A stretch of 64,000 nt of DNA, from NCBI GenBank assembly GCA_029168955.1, contig JAPDOI010001390.1, positions 1-64,000 on the forward strand. Direction: 5' to 3'. This stretch comes from Aplectana chamaeleonis. Taxonomy: Eukaryota; Nematoda; Chromadorea; Rhabditida; Cosmocercidae. The notes under the pieces were generated by a model, which saw nothing but the letters and a program-made list of their open reading frames with translations, was not told where the DNA came from and searched no databases. The position numbers were made by a program, and so were the translations under genes. Of the stretch, positions 33,049 through 44,535 are shown piece after piece. Position 1 is the stretch's first letter, and each line of letters starts with the position of its first letter.

Positions 33049-34709
33049 CTACCTTGATACCTTGATACCTTGATGATCCATCTACACTGCGCGTCGCCGC
33101 CGTGTGGACCACATCTCAACCGGCTCGACCGATCCCGAGCAAGGGACATCCAGTGATGGTGATTTTCAGGAAGCCCTCGCTCGGTGCAGAACGTCCTGAC
33201 TCTGCCTGAAAATACAGAGTTCCATCTTGTGGGAGGGCGGCCTAGAGGCCGGTGGCAATCACGTGGTAACCAGACTGTTGTACGGAGGCTCCATCGGTCA
33301 TCCATGCGGCGCAACACGTGTCCTGCCCATCGGTGTTTAGACTGGGCCATGAACAGAAGAGGGTTCATTAACTGCGACTGCTTTCGAAGATCAGCACTGC
33401 GTAGGCCACCAGCTCGCTGGGCACGACGATTAGTCTTCAGTAGTCTGCGTTCCAAGGCCCTGTGAGCTGTCCTTATGGCCTTTGTGGTCGCCTTCGTTTC
33501 CGCCCATGTCTCGGTTCCATAGCACAACGCAGGTAGCACCGTGGTGTCGAACAAACGTGCTCGTGTCTTCACATCCCGCAATTTGTCTGTCACTTCCACT
33601 ATCGATCCAAGTGCAGACCAGGCCGCTCGTCGTCTCCGTCCGATCTCCGTAGACAAGTCGTTTTGCATGTACACCTCTCTTCCGAGATAGACGTAGCTGT
33701 TCGTAGTGGGTAGGGGAATGCCAGAGAGACGAATGGGGCTGTCGTCACACCACTGGTTGCGCATCACTTGGGTTTTCCTCAGATTCATTGTGAGGCCGAT
33801 CGCTTTTCCTGCAGCGTCCAGTTCGTTAAGCATTCCTTCGACTTCTGCGGAAGACGAACCCAGCAGCACAATGTCGTCAGCGAAGCGCAAGCTTAATAGT
33901 CTGCACCCGTCTATGAGGATACCTTTGCCGTCCCAGTCGATGTGGCGCATCACGTCTTGTAACGCGGTCGTGAACAGCTTCGGCGAGATGGTATCTCCCT
34001 GTCTGACACCCTTTCCAATCGACACCTTCAGTTTCCTCTCGAATAGTTGAATAATGGTGTTGCTTCCGTTGTTGCACTCTTCCAATATTCTGATGTACTG
34101 GGCGTCAACACCAGCGTGGATGAGAGCGTTAAGAACAGTCGGGACTTCAATCGAATCGAATGCCTTGGTATAGTCCACGAAGACGAGCGCTAGAGGTAGA
34201 TGGTATTCCCTTGTCCGTTCAATGACTTGCGATAGCGCCTGAATGTGATCAAGACAGCAGTAACCCTTACGGAAGCCTGCCTGTTCTCTGGGCTGAAAGT
34301 CGTCCAGAGCCTTCTCTATCCTGTTCAGCAGAATCTTCGTAAAGACCTTGTACGGCACTGAGAGTAGAGCGATTGGCCTGTAGTTGTTGATGTCATCCCG
34401 ATCACCCTTTTTGAATAGGAGTATCGTTCTTGACGATTTCCACTGCTCGGGAACCAATCCTTGCGCGAGGTATCTGGAGAAGTGTTCCGCAAGAACTTTC
34501 CATAAAGGTGAACCACCCGCTCTGAGGGACTCAGTTGTAATGCCATCTGGTCCAGTAGCTGTGTTTTCCTTCATCCCTTTGACAGCAAAAGCAACTTCAC
34601 TCTCAAGGATTGGAGGCGGGTCATCTGCTATTGCAGGTAGTGGGCTACGCGGCACGGACAGTGTTGAGTTGAAGAGAGTGCTGTAGAAATCCACCACAAT
34701 TTTTTCCAT
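33045..34709 (-). CDS. RTE reverse transcriptase, endonuclease lost, frame intact
   Basis: 554 codons from ATG at 34709. Motifs in order: TATGPDGITTESL (about residue 50), WKSSRTILLFKKGDRDDINN, YRPIALLSV, REQAGFRKGYCCLDHIQ, LALVFVDYTKAFDSIE (catalytic Asp), GVRQGDTISPKLFTTAL, RFADDIVLLG (catalytic pair, FADD at 33873-33884), then thumb and C-terminal domain with LPALCYGTETWA and HRWAGHVLRRMDDRW. The protein copies element RNA at a nicked target in this family. The endonuclease is missing by 5' truncation. The stop TAA (33045-33047) lies in the target duplication, not in the element. Expression is not shown. Confidence 0.9.
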   Translation of the reverse strand: MEKIVVDFYSTLFNSTLSVPRSPLPAIADDPPPILESEVAFAVKGMKENTATGPDGITTESLRAGGSPLWKVLAEHFSRYLAQGLVPEQWKSSRTILLFKKGDRDDINNYRPIALLSVPYKVFTKILLNRIEKALDDFQPREQAGFRKGYCCLDHIQALSQVIERTREYHLPLALVFVDYTKAFDSIEVPTVLNALIHAGVDAQYIRILEECNNGSNTIIQLFERKLKVSIGKGVRQGDTISPKLFTTALQDVMRHIDWDGKGILIDGCRLLSLRFADDIVLLGSSSAEVEGMLNELDAAGKAIGLTMNLRKTQVMRNQWCDDSPIRLSGIPLPTTNSYVYLGREVYMQNDLSTEIGRRRRAAWSALGSIVEVTDKLRDVKTRARLFDTTVLPALCYGTETWAETKATTKAIRTAHRALERRLLKTNRRAQRAGGLRSADLRKQSQLMNPLLFMAQSKHRWAGHVLRRMDDRWSLRTTVWLPRDCHRPLGRPPTRWNSVFSGRVRTFCTERGLPENHHHWMSLARDRSSRLRCGPHGGDAQCRWIIKVSRYQGS

Positions 34710-34734
34710 ACCAGCGCGGGACGTGCAAATGCAT
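33049..34734 (-). mobile_element. Recent 5'-truncated RTE-clade LINE insertion
   Basis: 1686 bp on the minus strand, bounded by a perfect 17-bp target duplication. It lacks the endonuclease and starts in the region just before reverse transcriptase, the usual product of incomplete target-primed reverse transcription. Its 3' end is a short tandem tail, three copies of an ATCAAGGT-type octamer (complement near 33052-33076), as expected for RTE elements. The open 554-codon frame and perfect duplication show that it is young. Confidence 0.93.
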
Positions 34735-34751
34735 GCAGGATCAAATATTAA
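34735..34751. repeat. Target site duplication of RTE insertion (right)
   Basis: Identical to 33032-33048; marks the truncated 5' end of the minus-strand LINE. Confidence 0.9.
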
Positions 34752-34952
34752 TGATCAATAATATCGAGCTCTCACATGTTGCACAAAATGCGGGAATGAG
34801 TGGTATTTTTCATGCTTTTAGGTCATAGGTTTTAAAAATTGTACTCATACGGCAATATCGTCTCTTAGATCTTTCATCATTCCAAAATGGAAATTTCTGA
34901 GCAGTATTGAAGTCAGAAAGGGAACCTTCGGGAAAAATATGTGAAATTTTTG

Positions 34953-35454
34953 AAAATTTAGATTCCTGGCAAAAGTAACAATTTGGTAATGGTGAAAAAA
35001 GCTTCAAAAATATCTTGAAAAATTTTTAAAAAATGATTTGGCGTAAAATAGCCTGGAAAAATAAAAAAAGCTAGGAAATGGAGTGAAATAACCAAAAATG
35101 CGATTTGGTGGTTGATCATTTCACAAGCTTCTCCGTTAAACTTATCAAAACGAAATCAAGCGCGCGACGGTAACATTGAGCCATTTTTTGAGGCTGTAAT
35201 AAGGAAATCAGCATAGGTCAAGCTAGATGATCTGCATTCCATATCGTGCTTGATTTCGTTTTGATAAGTTTAACGGAGAAGCTTGTGAAATGATCAACCA
35301 CCAAATCGCATTTTTGGTTATTTCACTCCATTTCCCAGCTTTTTTATTTTTCCAGGCTATTTTACGCCAAATCATTTTTTTTAATATTTCAAGATATTTT
35401 TGAAGCTTTTTCACCATTACCAAATCGTTACTTTTGCCAGGAAGCTAAATTTTC
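34953..35454. mobile_element. AT-rich foldback with about 210-bp arms
   Basis: Left arm 34953-35165, right arm 35247-35454, loop about 80 bp. GTTAAACTTATCAAAACGAA on the left is matched by TTCGTTTTGATAAGTTTAAC on the right, and the pairing runs outward to CCTGGCAAAAGTAAC/GTTACTTTTGCCAGG. Few mismatches, so relatively young. Non-coding. Confidence 0.88.
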
Positions 35455-36295
35455 AGAAATCAGATTTCTGAGTTCTCATTTTCCTACTGAAGAGTCCGGC
35501 ATTTGCCGCTCTCGCAAAAGTATGATGAAGGTGCTGGAACCTTCTTTAGACGCTATAAATATATATGTACGATCATATGTATGCTATCAGGAACACATAG
35601 GAAGAATCATGATAAGGAATGAGTGCAGACCGGGTCTTAGGCCCCTGTCAAAGTTGGTTGAAAAAACGCCTTGGCCAGTCCGGTTGATGCTTATGAAAAA
35701 CTTGGGCGGTGGAGGTAGCAAAAAACACTGTGGTCAGCTGTGGCTGACGTGGTCAATATGTATGAAAGATGTGGAACGATATCATGGATATCATTCATTT
35801 CCTACCTTATATCGTGTGAACATTGGTCGTGTCAGCTACATCGAGTGTTTTCCCACCCCACCTCATTCATGTATTTCATGATTATCGACCGGACTGGCTA
35901 CGCCGATCGACCAACCATGACCGAGACCTTATCGAGCCAAAGAAGATTGTGTGTGGGATGTAAAATATTATTAATGATCAAGTGAGGTTCACTTGTCTTC
36001 ATGAAGATTGTGTGGAAGCCATGTGTGGATAAGGCAAAAGGAGCTGTACTCTTCATGTTCGAGAAGCTCTCTAGCGGTTGGTATCTGCACACTTTTGCGG
36101 CTCTGACATGACTGAAAGAAGTCTGCAACGCCCGTTTGTTCTAAAAGTGTGGCAGTTAAAAGAGCCTCTCTGACTCCCCGTACTGTTGTACAAGGCAAGT
36201 GTCTGAAGTAAGAAGCCGTATGCGTCACTCTCACCCTGATTTTCAATACGAGACCACCGAATTAATACAAATTGATGAACGCGACTTTCTGAGCG
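35455..36295. other. Unannotated stretch with weak frames
   Basis: Frames on both strands (35522-35881 plus; 35989-36246 minus) lack recognisable domains. The minus frame has gene-like composition and a TTTCAG at its middle but no partner exon I can defend. Confidence 0.3.
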
Positions 36296-36503
36296 TATAG
36301 TGGAGTCCACCAACAGTGTCTCATTTACTTATCAATGAGGAGCGGTCGATTGGGGATCAATGAACATGAAACTCGTTGAGGCACAACCGCTCTCGCTCAA
36401 TCGGTATCGAGCGTGCTGGTATGGGATTCATGCACATTGATCCCCAGCCGACCGCTTCTTATTGATAAGTGAATGAGACACTCTTGGTGTCTACTCCACT
36501 ATA
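36296..36503. mobile_element. Palindromic MITE (TATAGTGGAGTCCACC family), copy 2
   Basis: 208 bp with the same 50-bp terminal repeats as 29963-30165 (AGTGTCTCATTTACTTATCA, GAGCGGTCG-type words) and a shared core containing AACCGCTCTCGCTCAATCG in the opposite orientation. Confidence 0.85.
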
Positions 36504-36732
36504 TAAGCTTTGATTGATTTGATTTGATTTATTACACGGTAGAACCGTGTGATAGTCAAATAACAAAACGAAACAACTAAACCGCAAGTTGAAGAGACTG
36601 AAGATAGAGGACAATAATAAAGCAAATAGATAAATTTACTACGAGGCATACACCGACACCATGAAGGAATGAGACCTTATAAACATCGCTCTTGGGACAA
36701 CAGGCCACTCTCAAGACAAGAACGATAGTTAA

Positions 36733-37325
36733 GTGCGCCAGAACGGGGCTACCGTAATCTTAGGAATGATGTTATTCGGCTCTCGTGAACAAAATTGATG
36801 ATGCCGATTTCATAAAGGGTGGAATATAAACAAGCACGCCCATGCAGATCATTCGTTCCGCAGGGCTACCGTAACCATTCTTAAACAAAACATGATAACG
36901 AACGATAACACACGCTCATAACATGCGGGGTATAAAAAGGCAGAGGAGTGGTATGCATTCATTCACACACCGCTCTTTTCGAGAAGCCACTGGGAAGTGG
37001 CTGAGGAGTTCGAAATTGTGCAAACGTGTTTGTTGGCTTTTACAATGTGCTTATATCCAAGCTGACACTTGAAAAATTTTCAAAGGAAGGTTACGGTAGC
37101 CCTGTGGAAAAAATGATCGGCATGAGCGTGCTTGTGGAACATAAAAGTGGAGAGCGGCGTGTCTTCATTCACACACCGTCCCTCTCCAGGGGTCAGCGGT
37201 TGAGGATCTGCCTGGACTACAAAGAGCAAAACCAACGGTGGTCAAGGTGTAGCGAGACTGGAGTAAAAACCTGGAAAGTTTCAGGACAGCTCGAGTGATA
37301 TTACGGTAGCCCACTTCTGGCGCAC
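36733..37325. mobile_element. Element with GTGCGCCAGAA terminal inverted repeats
   Basis: Left GTGCGCCAGAACGGGGCTAC and right, outside-in, GTGCGCCAGAAGTGGGCTAC continue as CCGTAAT. Inside, CAGGGCTACCGTAACC (36860) and GGTTACGGTAGCCCTG (37090) form a second inverted pair. The core includes TATAAAAAGGCAGAGG near 36932, a TATA-like word, and a duplicated CATTCACACACCG phrase (36959 and 37167). Confidence 0.65.
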
Positions 37326-38075
37326 TCAAAGGCGCAGTCCAACATCGGAATAGGTTCTCTGTTTTTCTGTCTATCTTGAGAACGGTTCCACGCTGATATC
37401 AATGCTCTATCTGGGATCGTACAAAATTCCCTGGGAACGGAGGGGAACGGAGACACCCTGGGAACGGAGGCCATAGCCACATAATTATAAAACTCAAGCC
37501 GCAGATTTGATCCACCGTAACCCAATAGACATGATAAGAGTAAAGGAACACATCTGCATCCCATTTACAGCCGTGAGAAAATGTGGGTTGGTGGACTGAT
37601 ATCATGCTTCTTGGAAGGAGTTCACTCCAATAAGCGTGCAGTGTGGTTCTTCATGACCATTTGGTGAGTGCTGTCGAGAGCAGCACTTCGGCGGCATCGA
37701 AGCGCAGGTTTTCGGAGCGAAAACTGAAGCAGCTGGGGCAACAATTGGAGTAGTTTAAGCTCCGGTAGAAAGCAGCATGGTGACGCAAGTAATGGGGCAT
37801 AAGGTCCTAACGTGCTACCTATGTAGCAGCAGGGGAAACCTGCAAGTCTTCCAACTAGAAAAGCAACTCGTGAGGCCCCCCTAGTCGGTGGAACTAGTGA
37901 GTCCCACCGGGTCGATACGCACCGAATTCGTGGGAGACGGGTGCAAAAAAATCAACCCACTGAGTCCGACTGCGACCGTCCGGTGCCCACCGCAATCCCC
38001 CGATCGATACTGATAGTTCTCATGCGTACAAGGGCGGGACCAATGCACCGACTGAGTCCCACTGAGTCCTGCTGC
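37326..38075. other. Unannotated stretch
   Basis: Contains a short direct repeat CTGGGAACGGAGG at 37429-37468 and repeated ACTGAGTCC words near 37958-38070. No gene recognised. Confidence 0.4.
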
Positions 38076-38706
38076 GTCCCAGCCAGGGCTGTGCGTAACT
38101 GAATTTTGTATTTTCGTAGATCGTAAATCGTAATTTTTGAAATTCCTCGTAATTCGTAAATCGTAATTCGTAAATCGTAACTGATAATGAGTAATGAGCC
38201 CACACATAACCTCATTCGATGTGGAAACACCGTAGCATTTCAGTGATGAGGTGTTTCCATATCGAAGTAGGCTGGAGGTTGGGTTTCAAAGTGACATTTT
38301 TAGAGCAGCACTTGAATAAATATTCAGTACACATACGTGGGATAGGAACGACTTTAATAGGGAAAGTGGAAACTCGAAGTTTATTTAGGTACCACCCCTG
38401 TGCCAGGTTTCGCCCAACTTTTGAATACGAAAGCATAGGGAGTCATCGCTCTACCAAACACAGTTCAGTTGATGCCAAGGAGGGCAACACTGTGATGAGA
38501 AAAAAATTTACGGTTGGATAGTTTTAGCCTTACCCTATCGAGGAAGGATGCTTGAATAAGGTGGCCATCCCAAAGGGGATATACATTTACCAAACCACTT
38601 TTTCACGCAGAAAACGAGTACGCTCTATATTTGTAAAGCATTGCTCTGAACGGAGTTACAAGCGTTCCTCTACATAAGCGTAAGTTTGTTGGGGTGGGGA
38701 CAGCGG

Positions 38707-39690
38707 TCTTCTTCTTCTTCTTCTTATCGGCCACAGCAGTTTCTTCTCATAGGCGTAGAAAGGCAGCTACATCACACGGCTTGTCCCACATATCACGAGC
38801 AGATAGAAGTAGGTCTGGCAGAGCATGAAAATAAATGCAATGAATCATGCCCAGTATTCTGACAGTCAGGACATTTATCTGGGACCGACTCGTCGATCTT
38901 GTTTACGTAGGCTTTGAGGTATGAAGAATGACCGCAACGTAGACCTGCTAGAGTGACGTGAGAGCGACTGGGCAGATCTTCCTCACTATCATCAACTGCA
39001 GGAGGCACGACACCGAGGATCGGGTTGGAAGGCGCGCAGGTCAGGTACTCAGACACAAATCTAGTGTACCCGATTTGTTGTAGCCTCTTTCGAGTGAGCT
39101 CAGAGGTGGCCCATCTTTGACGATCCAATGTAGAAATAGCAGCATGGAGCGGTGTGCGAATATTACGGTGATGTGGATCAGATGACAGAAGTGACTAGTT
39201 GGGATGTGCGGCGTTCTTAATAATGCCAATGTGGAACTGTTGAGATTGCAGCTGGCAGTGTTGTTTGACAGGAAGTACTGCACATTCTTGATGGAGATGG
39301 GATATGGGCGTTGACGGGCGCCAGTGATGACACGTAGTGCAGAGTTTTGTACACGTTGAAGCTTGCTCCAGGACGCCTCTGACAGATGTCTGGTCCATAT
39401 CGGAGCCCCATATTCCAGAGTTGGCTGTATCATGGTCTTGTACGTTGTGCGTAAAACTTTCTTTGTGCTACCCCAGGTGGTTTCCGCCAGAGCACGGAGG
39501 ATGTTATTTCAAGCTCGAATACGTGTGTTTTCGTGAAAACGCAATGAAGGGTCCAGGAACACACCAAGTAGACGAGAGTGCTTAGATAGAGACAGCACAT
39601 TTCCTTCCCAGAGAACCTTGGGATGCGGTTTGTGCTCAGCATTTGCAGTAGTGCACAAAGGCGGTCTGAGTGGTGAAGGTTGATTAGGAT
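38707..39690 (-). pseudogene. 3' fragment of a Jockey-type LINE inside hAT-like element 2
   Basis: Minus-strand frames give the thumb and C-terminus of a non-LTR reverse transcriptase: PKVLWEGNVLSLSKHSRLLG near 39615, then MIQPTLEYGAPIWTRHLS and LQRVQNSALRVITGARQR (39433-39270), then LRCGHSSYLKAYVNKID and the zinc-binding-like CPDCQNTGHDSLHLFSC (about 38945-38825). A (GAA)n tail, seen as CTT repeats at 38707-38725, marks the 3' end. Frameshifts near 39430 and 39100 break it. Palm motifs are absent, so it is 5'-truncated. Confidence 0.75.
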
Positions 39691-39852
39691 TTTGAAATGC
39701 AAAATGGTGAGGGCTCCCTAAAAATCTGTACTTTCAAAAATTAGGCTCTCCATCTTCTGCGTTCAGAATTTGCTCCTCATTATTAAAACATATGAAAATT
39801 TCTTTGAAAAAGTAGGAGAGTCTGCAGCCATAATTTCTTAGAAATGTTTCAA

Positions 39853-39926
39853 ACCAAATTTTGAAATTACCCCTTCTTCTCTTGTAGCAACCAAATTTTG
39901 AAATTACCCCTTCTTCTCTTGTAGCT
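39853..39926. repeat. 37-bp tandem duplication
   Basis: ACCAAATTTTGAAATTACCC starts at 39853 and again at 39890; both copies continue through CTTCTTCTCTTGTAGC. The copies are identical. Confidence 0.92.
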
Positions 39927-40945
39927 TCTGGAGATAGACATCGAAGGTTATTTTGGGAGTCCCCGTAAATTTTTTTTTCGAATAATGTTTTCAGGTTAGA
40001 AAAATAATTTCCCGATTCTCCAGCAGGTTTGAATTCACGAAGTTCCACTTTTTGCTTGTATCTCTTTAACCGCTAAAGATGGATGCGTGGGGAAGGTTGT
40101 TTTTGATATCTCCGCAAAATTCTGCAATGAAGTGTATATTGGATTCCAACCGTTATTTGCTCCATGAGCCAGACAGGTCCTTAGAGCGGAGCCCCATCTT
40201 TACTGTCTATTTATATCGGAATGGAATTGCCGTCCGCAGTTGCAGACGACCGCTCTAGAAGTTTACAGAGAGCTAGAAGATAGTGGTGTTGGGAAGAATA
40301 TCAATCATGTCAGGACCTCGCGGTCAAAGCATGATTCTGTTTGCAGTACGTGCTGCAGCAGCGGTTGTCTGCAACTGCGAACCAAAATTTTGGTCCGATA
40401 GACACTGCAGCTCCATCAAAGGTCTGCGTCTCTGGTGCTCATCATGTGACAAGGGCATTACTTGGAAGTAAATAGCTGTGAAGCTACCGACCTGGCTCGG
40501 CTTGGGGCAAGGAAAGGTTGGAACCAAATAATAAGTTTGAGTCCGTCAGAGTGAGAAGGGGAGCGATTGGTCATTCCTAAACTCGTTATCAACAATTATA
40601 GTTCTCCATGACTGACCTACTGCTAACTTCGACCGGCCGAGCATGCACGGGTACGGGTTCACTGAAAATTGAAATTTTAAGAGTAATCAAATATTAGGAG
40701 TGTGTTAAATTTAAAAGTGTTGAAGTTGTGTTGTAGTGAAAGTGTTAAATTTATATTTGTACTAGACAGCAGATTTGCATTGCTCATTTAACCGCGTTTT
40801 CACATTTATTACGATTTGTTACTATTCGTTACGATTTTGGACCCAAATTTCGTAATTCGTAAATCGTAAAAAAATTTGCCAAAAACGCCCGTAATTCGTA
40901 AATCGTAAACCGTAATTCGTAATTACGCACAGCCCTGGTCCCAGC

Positions 40946-42330
40946 GAAATCATCCTCACCCCACCCGGTCGATATAGGAGTTTCTCACTGGATTTGGGTG
41001 CATTTTCTTCGGCCGTCTGCGACTTGCCGAGTCCCGCCGTATCTCGACTCTGGTCGTCTGCGCTCTGCCCCATCTACTGCTACCGCTGACTATCGATTGC
41101 GTGTTCCGCAGAGAAACTGGGTGGCGCTGGGGGCAACCGGACTCAGTCAGTTGCAAACGGTCGAGGACGGTTTTTCCGCCGCGGACTCTGTCGGACTCAG
41201 CAGGTTTTTCGACCAAGTCTGACGGGGGCCTAAAGTCCTCAGTACCGCGTTACAACCGCACGGTGATACGAAACCTAATTCCATCATAGCACGAATGAAT
41301 TCCTTGCAGGGAGCATGATATCATTCCACCGACCTACGCTTCATCAGAACGATAGATGGATGGAGTTGTTTTCAACACTCTTATCATGGTCATTGGGTCC
41401 TTAACTATCGTTCTTGTCACCTTCAAAACTCATATTCGACTGTATCAATTAATTTTCCAAAAGAGCTGTGATTGATCGATGGGTTTTTGTTTCCACTCTC
41501 ACATTTTCACTTTCCTTCATTGCTTCCACATTCGGAGTCGCATTAGTGAAACCAAACACTCTCCAATAGGAGTCACAGCTGTATCGGAAGGAGGTTGATG
41601 CAAAAACATGCTACAGTATGTTAGGAAAAGTCCGCAACCGCACCACCGCCTTTTTTCGTTGCCGTGGACTATATAAACATATAGCAACATTCAAAAATTA
41701 TGCTAAGGACAGGTACCTGAAAGGCTACGAACACCCAGGAGGATGTGCCGTGTAATTCGAAAGAGTACCTAAAGATGTTCCCGTCGGCAGCGCCGTGTGA
41801 CATTCGAAAGACGTTTCGCGAAAACTTTGTAAAATGAAGAGAAAACCCTACAAAAGTGAAGGGCGTAAGGTCATTGAAAAGGCAGTCACGCTTCTACAAG
41901 CGCCACAGGGCCCTCTGCGGTTTCGTTTTGCTTTCTTGAACCACAGAACTAGGGTTAGGCTCACGTGCAGTGACCATGAAGGCACCGAAATCAATATTCA
42001 CTATACAGTCTAGTTGAGAGCAATGCACGTATTCATGGACGGTTCACCGACGAGTAAGAGTACTCGGAATCTCCGCCTTTCCTGTGCTCTGTATCTCCAT
42101 CTCGCTCTTCTGCGGAGGAGGGAGATAATACGACTGAGCACATGAAGTGCAGAGGTTCCGAGTAACATCTACCCTACCTCAATCACTGCTCACGTATGTT
42201 TGTTTGTGAACAAAAACTGTATTTCAGGAGTGAAATTCCAAGAGGTAGCCGATGTCTACAATGGACTCCTTGTGAGTTTTAGAATTTCATAAAAAAAATA
42301 ATTATACAGTTGCTCTCGGGTGGCCTTGAA
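40946..42330. other. Unannotated stretch
   Basis: No gene recognised. A short inverted pair ACTCGGAATCTC / GAGGTTCCGAGT lies at 42060-42165. Confidence 0.35.
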
Positions 42331-42768
42331 AGGCAGTGTTCACGATAAAATTCACTTCCAATATATCCACGGCTCACGAAAGGTCTGGTGCCCTATACAG
42401 CAAGGCATGCTTAAAAAGGGCACGAAAGACGCGTTTTTGAGCAAAAATAGGCCCTCTTTTGTTTACGTTGATTTTTGAGCGTGGAGGAATTAATCGCTAG
42501 AAGGATGATACCTATCAGTGCAATGAAGCGATCAGCTCACTTATCAGCACTTCCTTGACTTGATCATTCCTATAATCTGAGTCTTCATTTGTTCTTTTTA
42601 AGGGGCGGATCTGGGGCACGGGGCGTGTCTGGAGCACCAAAACTCTTGTTTGCATCCGTTATTTTGCTGCTCCTGGCTCGTTTCTACCGTTCTTTCGACA
42701 CTGGGATCCTTCTCGCGTATCATTTCACTGTGGAAAGTCAACGAGGATGATCATCGTGAACACTGCCT
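42331..42768. mobile_element. TTAA-type MITE, family C, intact ends
   Basis: 438 bp. Left AGGCAGTGTTCACGATAAAA, right GATCATCGTGAACACTGCCT followed by TTAA; the left flank is TGAA (one change). The interior matches 16391-16745 in the opposite orientation. Short length and absence of coding make it a MITE. Confidence 0.8.
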
Positions 42769-43219
42769 TTAAGCAGCAAAAACTGTACGAAAATGACAGC
42801 AACAACAACTAGGGCTCAACCGCATTAGAAAGTCAAGTGTTGGTCGCAGCGAGCTCAGACGACCGTCGAATAATCGCTTTCAAATCCTAGCCCTGTGGTT
42901 GCTTTCCAAGAAAAAGTCAAAAATGACCGGAATAGATTGCGGACCTTTACGAACTCGTCCGTCGCATCACGAGCAGGTAAGGAATTAGGTAATGACCTGA
43001 TATGGTGAATCCAATGTCCGTGAAGTCCCTAATCGGCCCCTTCAGCGGACCGCGATCGCGACAGACTAACAAGAATATCAATACAAAATAGATTTCAGTC
43101 ATAGATATCATGCCGCGTCACCGCTATTGGAAAGCATAAACCCTGTAATATTGAATCTATGCCACTCGAACCGCTCAAATCTTTAGTCTGAGATGGCCTA
43201 CTGCACAAGTTTATAATTA

Positions 43220-43479
43220 GCCAACGGCACGAAGTTCTCACGGAAATTTAGAAGTTTTTCTTTTCATAGTTTTCCATGTTTAGGGCCCGATATCGTGATA
43301 TCTCTATCACCGGTGAGGCTGCTTCCCTATTCCCTAGTCTGTTCAGAGCTTCAGTCGCTTACCTCTGGAGAAAGACGGTGTGTGAATGTAACACACCAAT
43401 CTTCATTTCTTTTATACCCTACCCTTTAACAAATGGGTATCATCAGTTTTGTTTACCGTGAGAATTTATTGCCGCTGGC
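43220..43479. mobile_element. MITE (GGCACAAAATTCTCACGG family), copy 1
   Basis: 260 bp, ends GCCAACGGCACGAAGTTCTC and, outside-in, GCCAGCGGCAATAAATTCTC. The core shares CGATATCGTGATATC, ATCACCGGTGAGGCTG and GTATCATCAGTTTTGTTTAC with the direct copy at 52299-52557. Confidence 0.82.
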
Positions 43480-43543
43480 AATTAATAATCATCTGCCTGC
43501 TGCTTGGCGAGTGTGAAGCATTGTGGGCTCATTCGGCTCTTAA

Positions 43544-43993
43544 AGGCACAGTCCAACCCTAGAGGTAATCTTTGACATTATGGTCCTTTCGCCACCTATA
43601 GCAACCCTACCAAGCGCCAAATCTCAATTCGCTCAAATAAGCGAGAAAAAGCTAGTAAAAAGTCGACCACCCCCCTTGGAAGAAAAAATGGGTAACGCCC
43701 ACTGGCAGGTTTCCGACCTCAATAGGGGAGAGACGCGCGAATGATTTTACTCAAAACCTACGTTCTTCGATTGTGGCCTGCTTCACAACGATGGCTGCGA
43801 ATAACGAAAAAATATAGGCTCGAGACAACTCGTCCGCGAACTTCTAGCCGCTCAAAATCAAAATATTTGTGGAGACGTAACTCCGTTCGTAGTGAGTTCT
43901 GAGCGATTCTGAACACGCCATTGCGATCAGCGTAAAATTTGCTCCAGGATAGGCAGGAAAACGAAGAATCGATTCCAATGTTGGACTGTGTCT
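43544..43993. mobile_element. TTAA-type MITE with AGGCACAGTCCAAC ends
   Basis: 450 bp flanked by TTAA on both sides (43540-43543, 43994-43997). Left AGGCACAGTCCAACCCTAG; right outside-in AGACACAGTCCAACATTGG. A relative of the AGGCAGTGTTCAC family by its TTAA target, but with different ends. Non-coding. Confidence 0.75.
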
Positions 43994-43997
43994 TTAA

Positions 43998-44532
43998 ACA
44001 AATTACACGAGGCGATCCACCGTGCTTAGACAGATTTTGACAGGCATTCATGACTTATCACTTAACATTTTCATATGTTTTGGCATTAAGAGCTAGTCGC
44101 CCACTCCCGAAGCTCTATACCGTTAATCCCTTATTGCTCCATTGAATGTTTGCTATACCATAAAAAGTTGAGGTCCAGAATGGTAGCGTTCTGCTCCGCG
44201 GTGAGCGTTGTGTTCCGCGGTAGGGATTTGTCAAGAACAACTTTCCATTGGTGGTTTACTATTCAAGATTTGATGTGGGATTTATGAACACAAACCATAA
44301 ACCAGCTTGTGTGTCTTTTAAAATTGCACACTATTTCCGCGGTCAACAACTTTAGCCCATGGTTTGCCGTTCATGAATCCCAGCCTTGCTTCACGATTTG
44401 GCTGGATTTATACCTTCGCGACGGGAAACATGATACCTATAAATAAAACCGACCGTAGCTCAGTATAGGGATGGGGGCTGCAGAGTTGCAGCCACCGGCT
44501 GGTGGTCGCTGAGCGTCGGTCTAAACGATGCG
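43998..44532. other. Unannotated stretch
   Basis: Nothing recognised apart from short G/C-skewed words. Confidence 0.35.
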
Positions 44533-44535
44533 ACA

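Larger units (their letters stand above)
38076..40945. mobile_element. hAT-like element 2 with 8-bp target duplication
   Basis: The element is 38084-40937 (2854 bp). Ends CAGGGCTGTGCGTAACT and, outside-in, CAGGGCTGTGCGTAATT; flanks GTCCCAGC on both sides (38076-38083, 40938-40945), a perfect 8-bp duplication. Subterminal regions are arrays of CGTAATTCGTAAATCGTAA (38110-38185 and 40840-40925). These are hAT hallmarks. No hAT transposase is visible; the interior holds a LINE tail in reverse. It is probably non-autonomous. Confidence 0.9.

Noticed and set aside
33184..34686. Plus-strand frames opposite the RTE reverse transcriptase
   Set aside because: Antisense shadows of the intact minus-strand LINE frame.
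36932..36945. TATAAAAAGGC as a host promoter
   Set aside because: Sits inside a terminal-inverted-repeat element with no gene in range downstream; kept only as a note.
40283..40471. 62-codon Cys-rich frame as a BED zinc finger of the hAT element
   Set aside because: Cys and His spacing does not match a BED finger and no transposase core follows.
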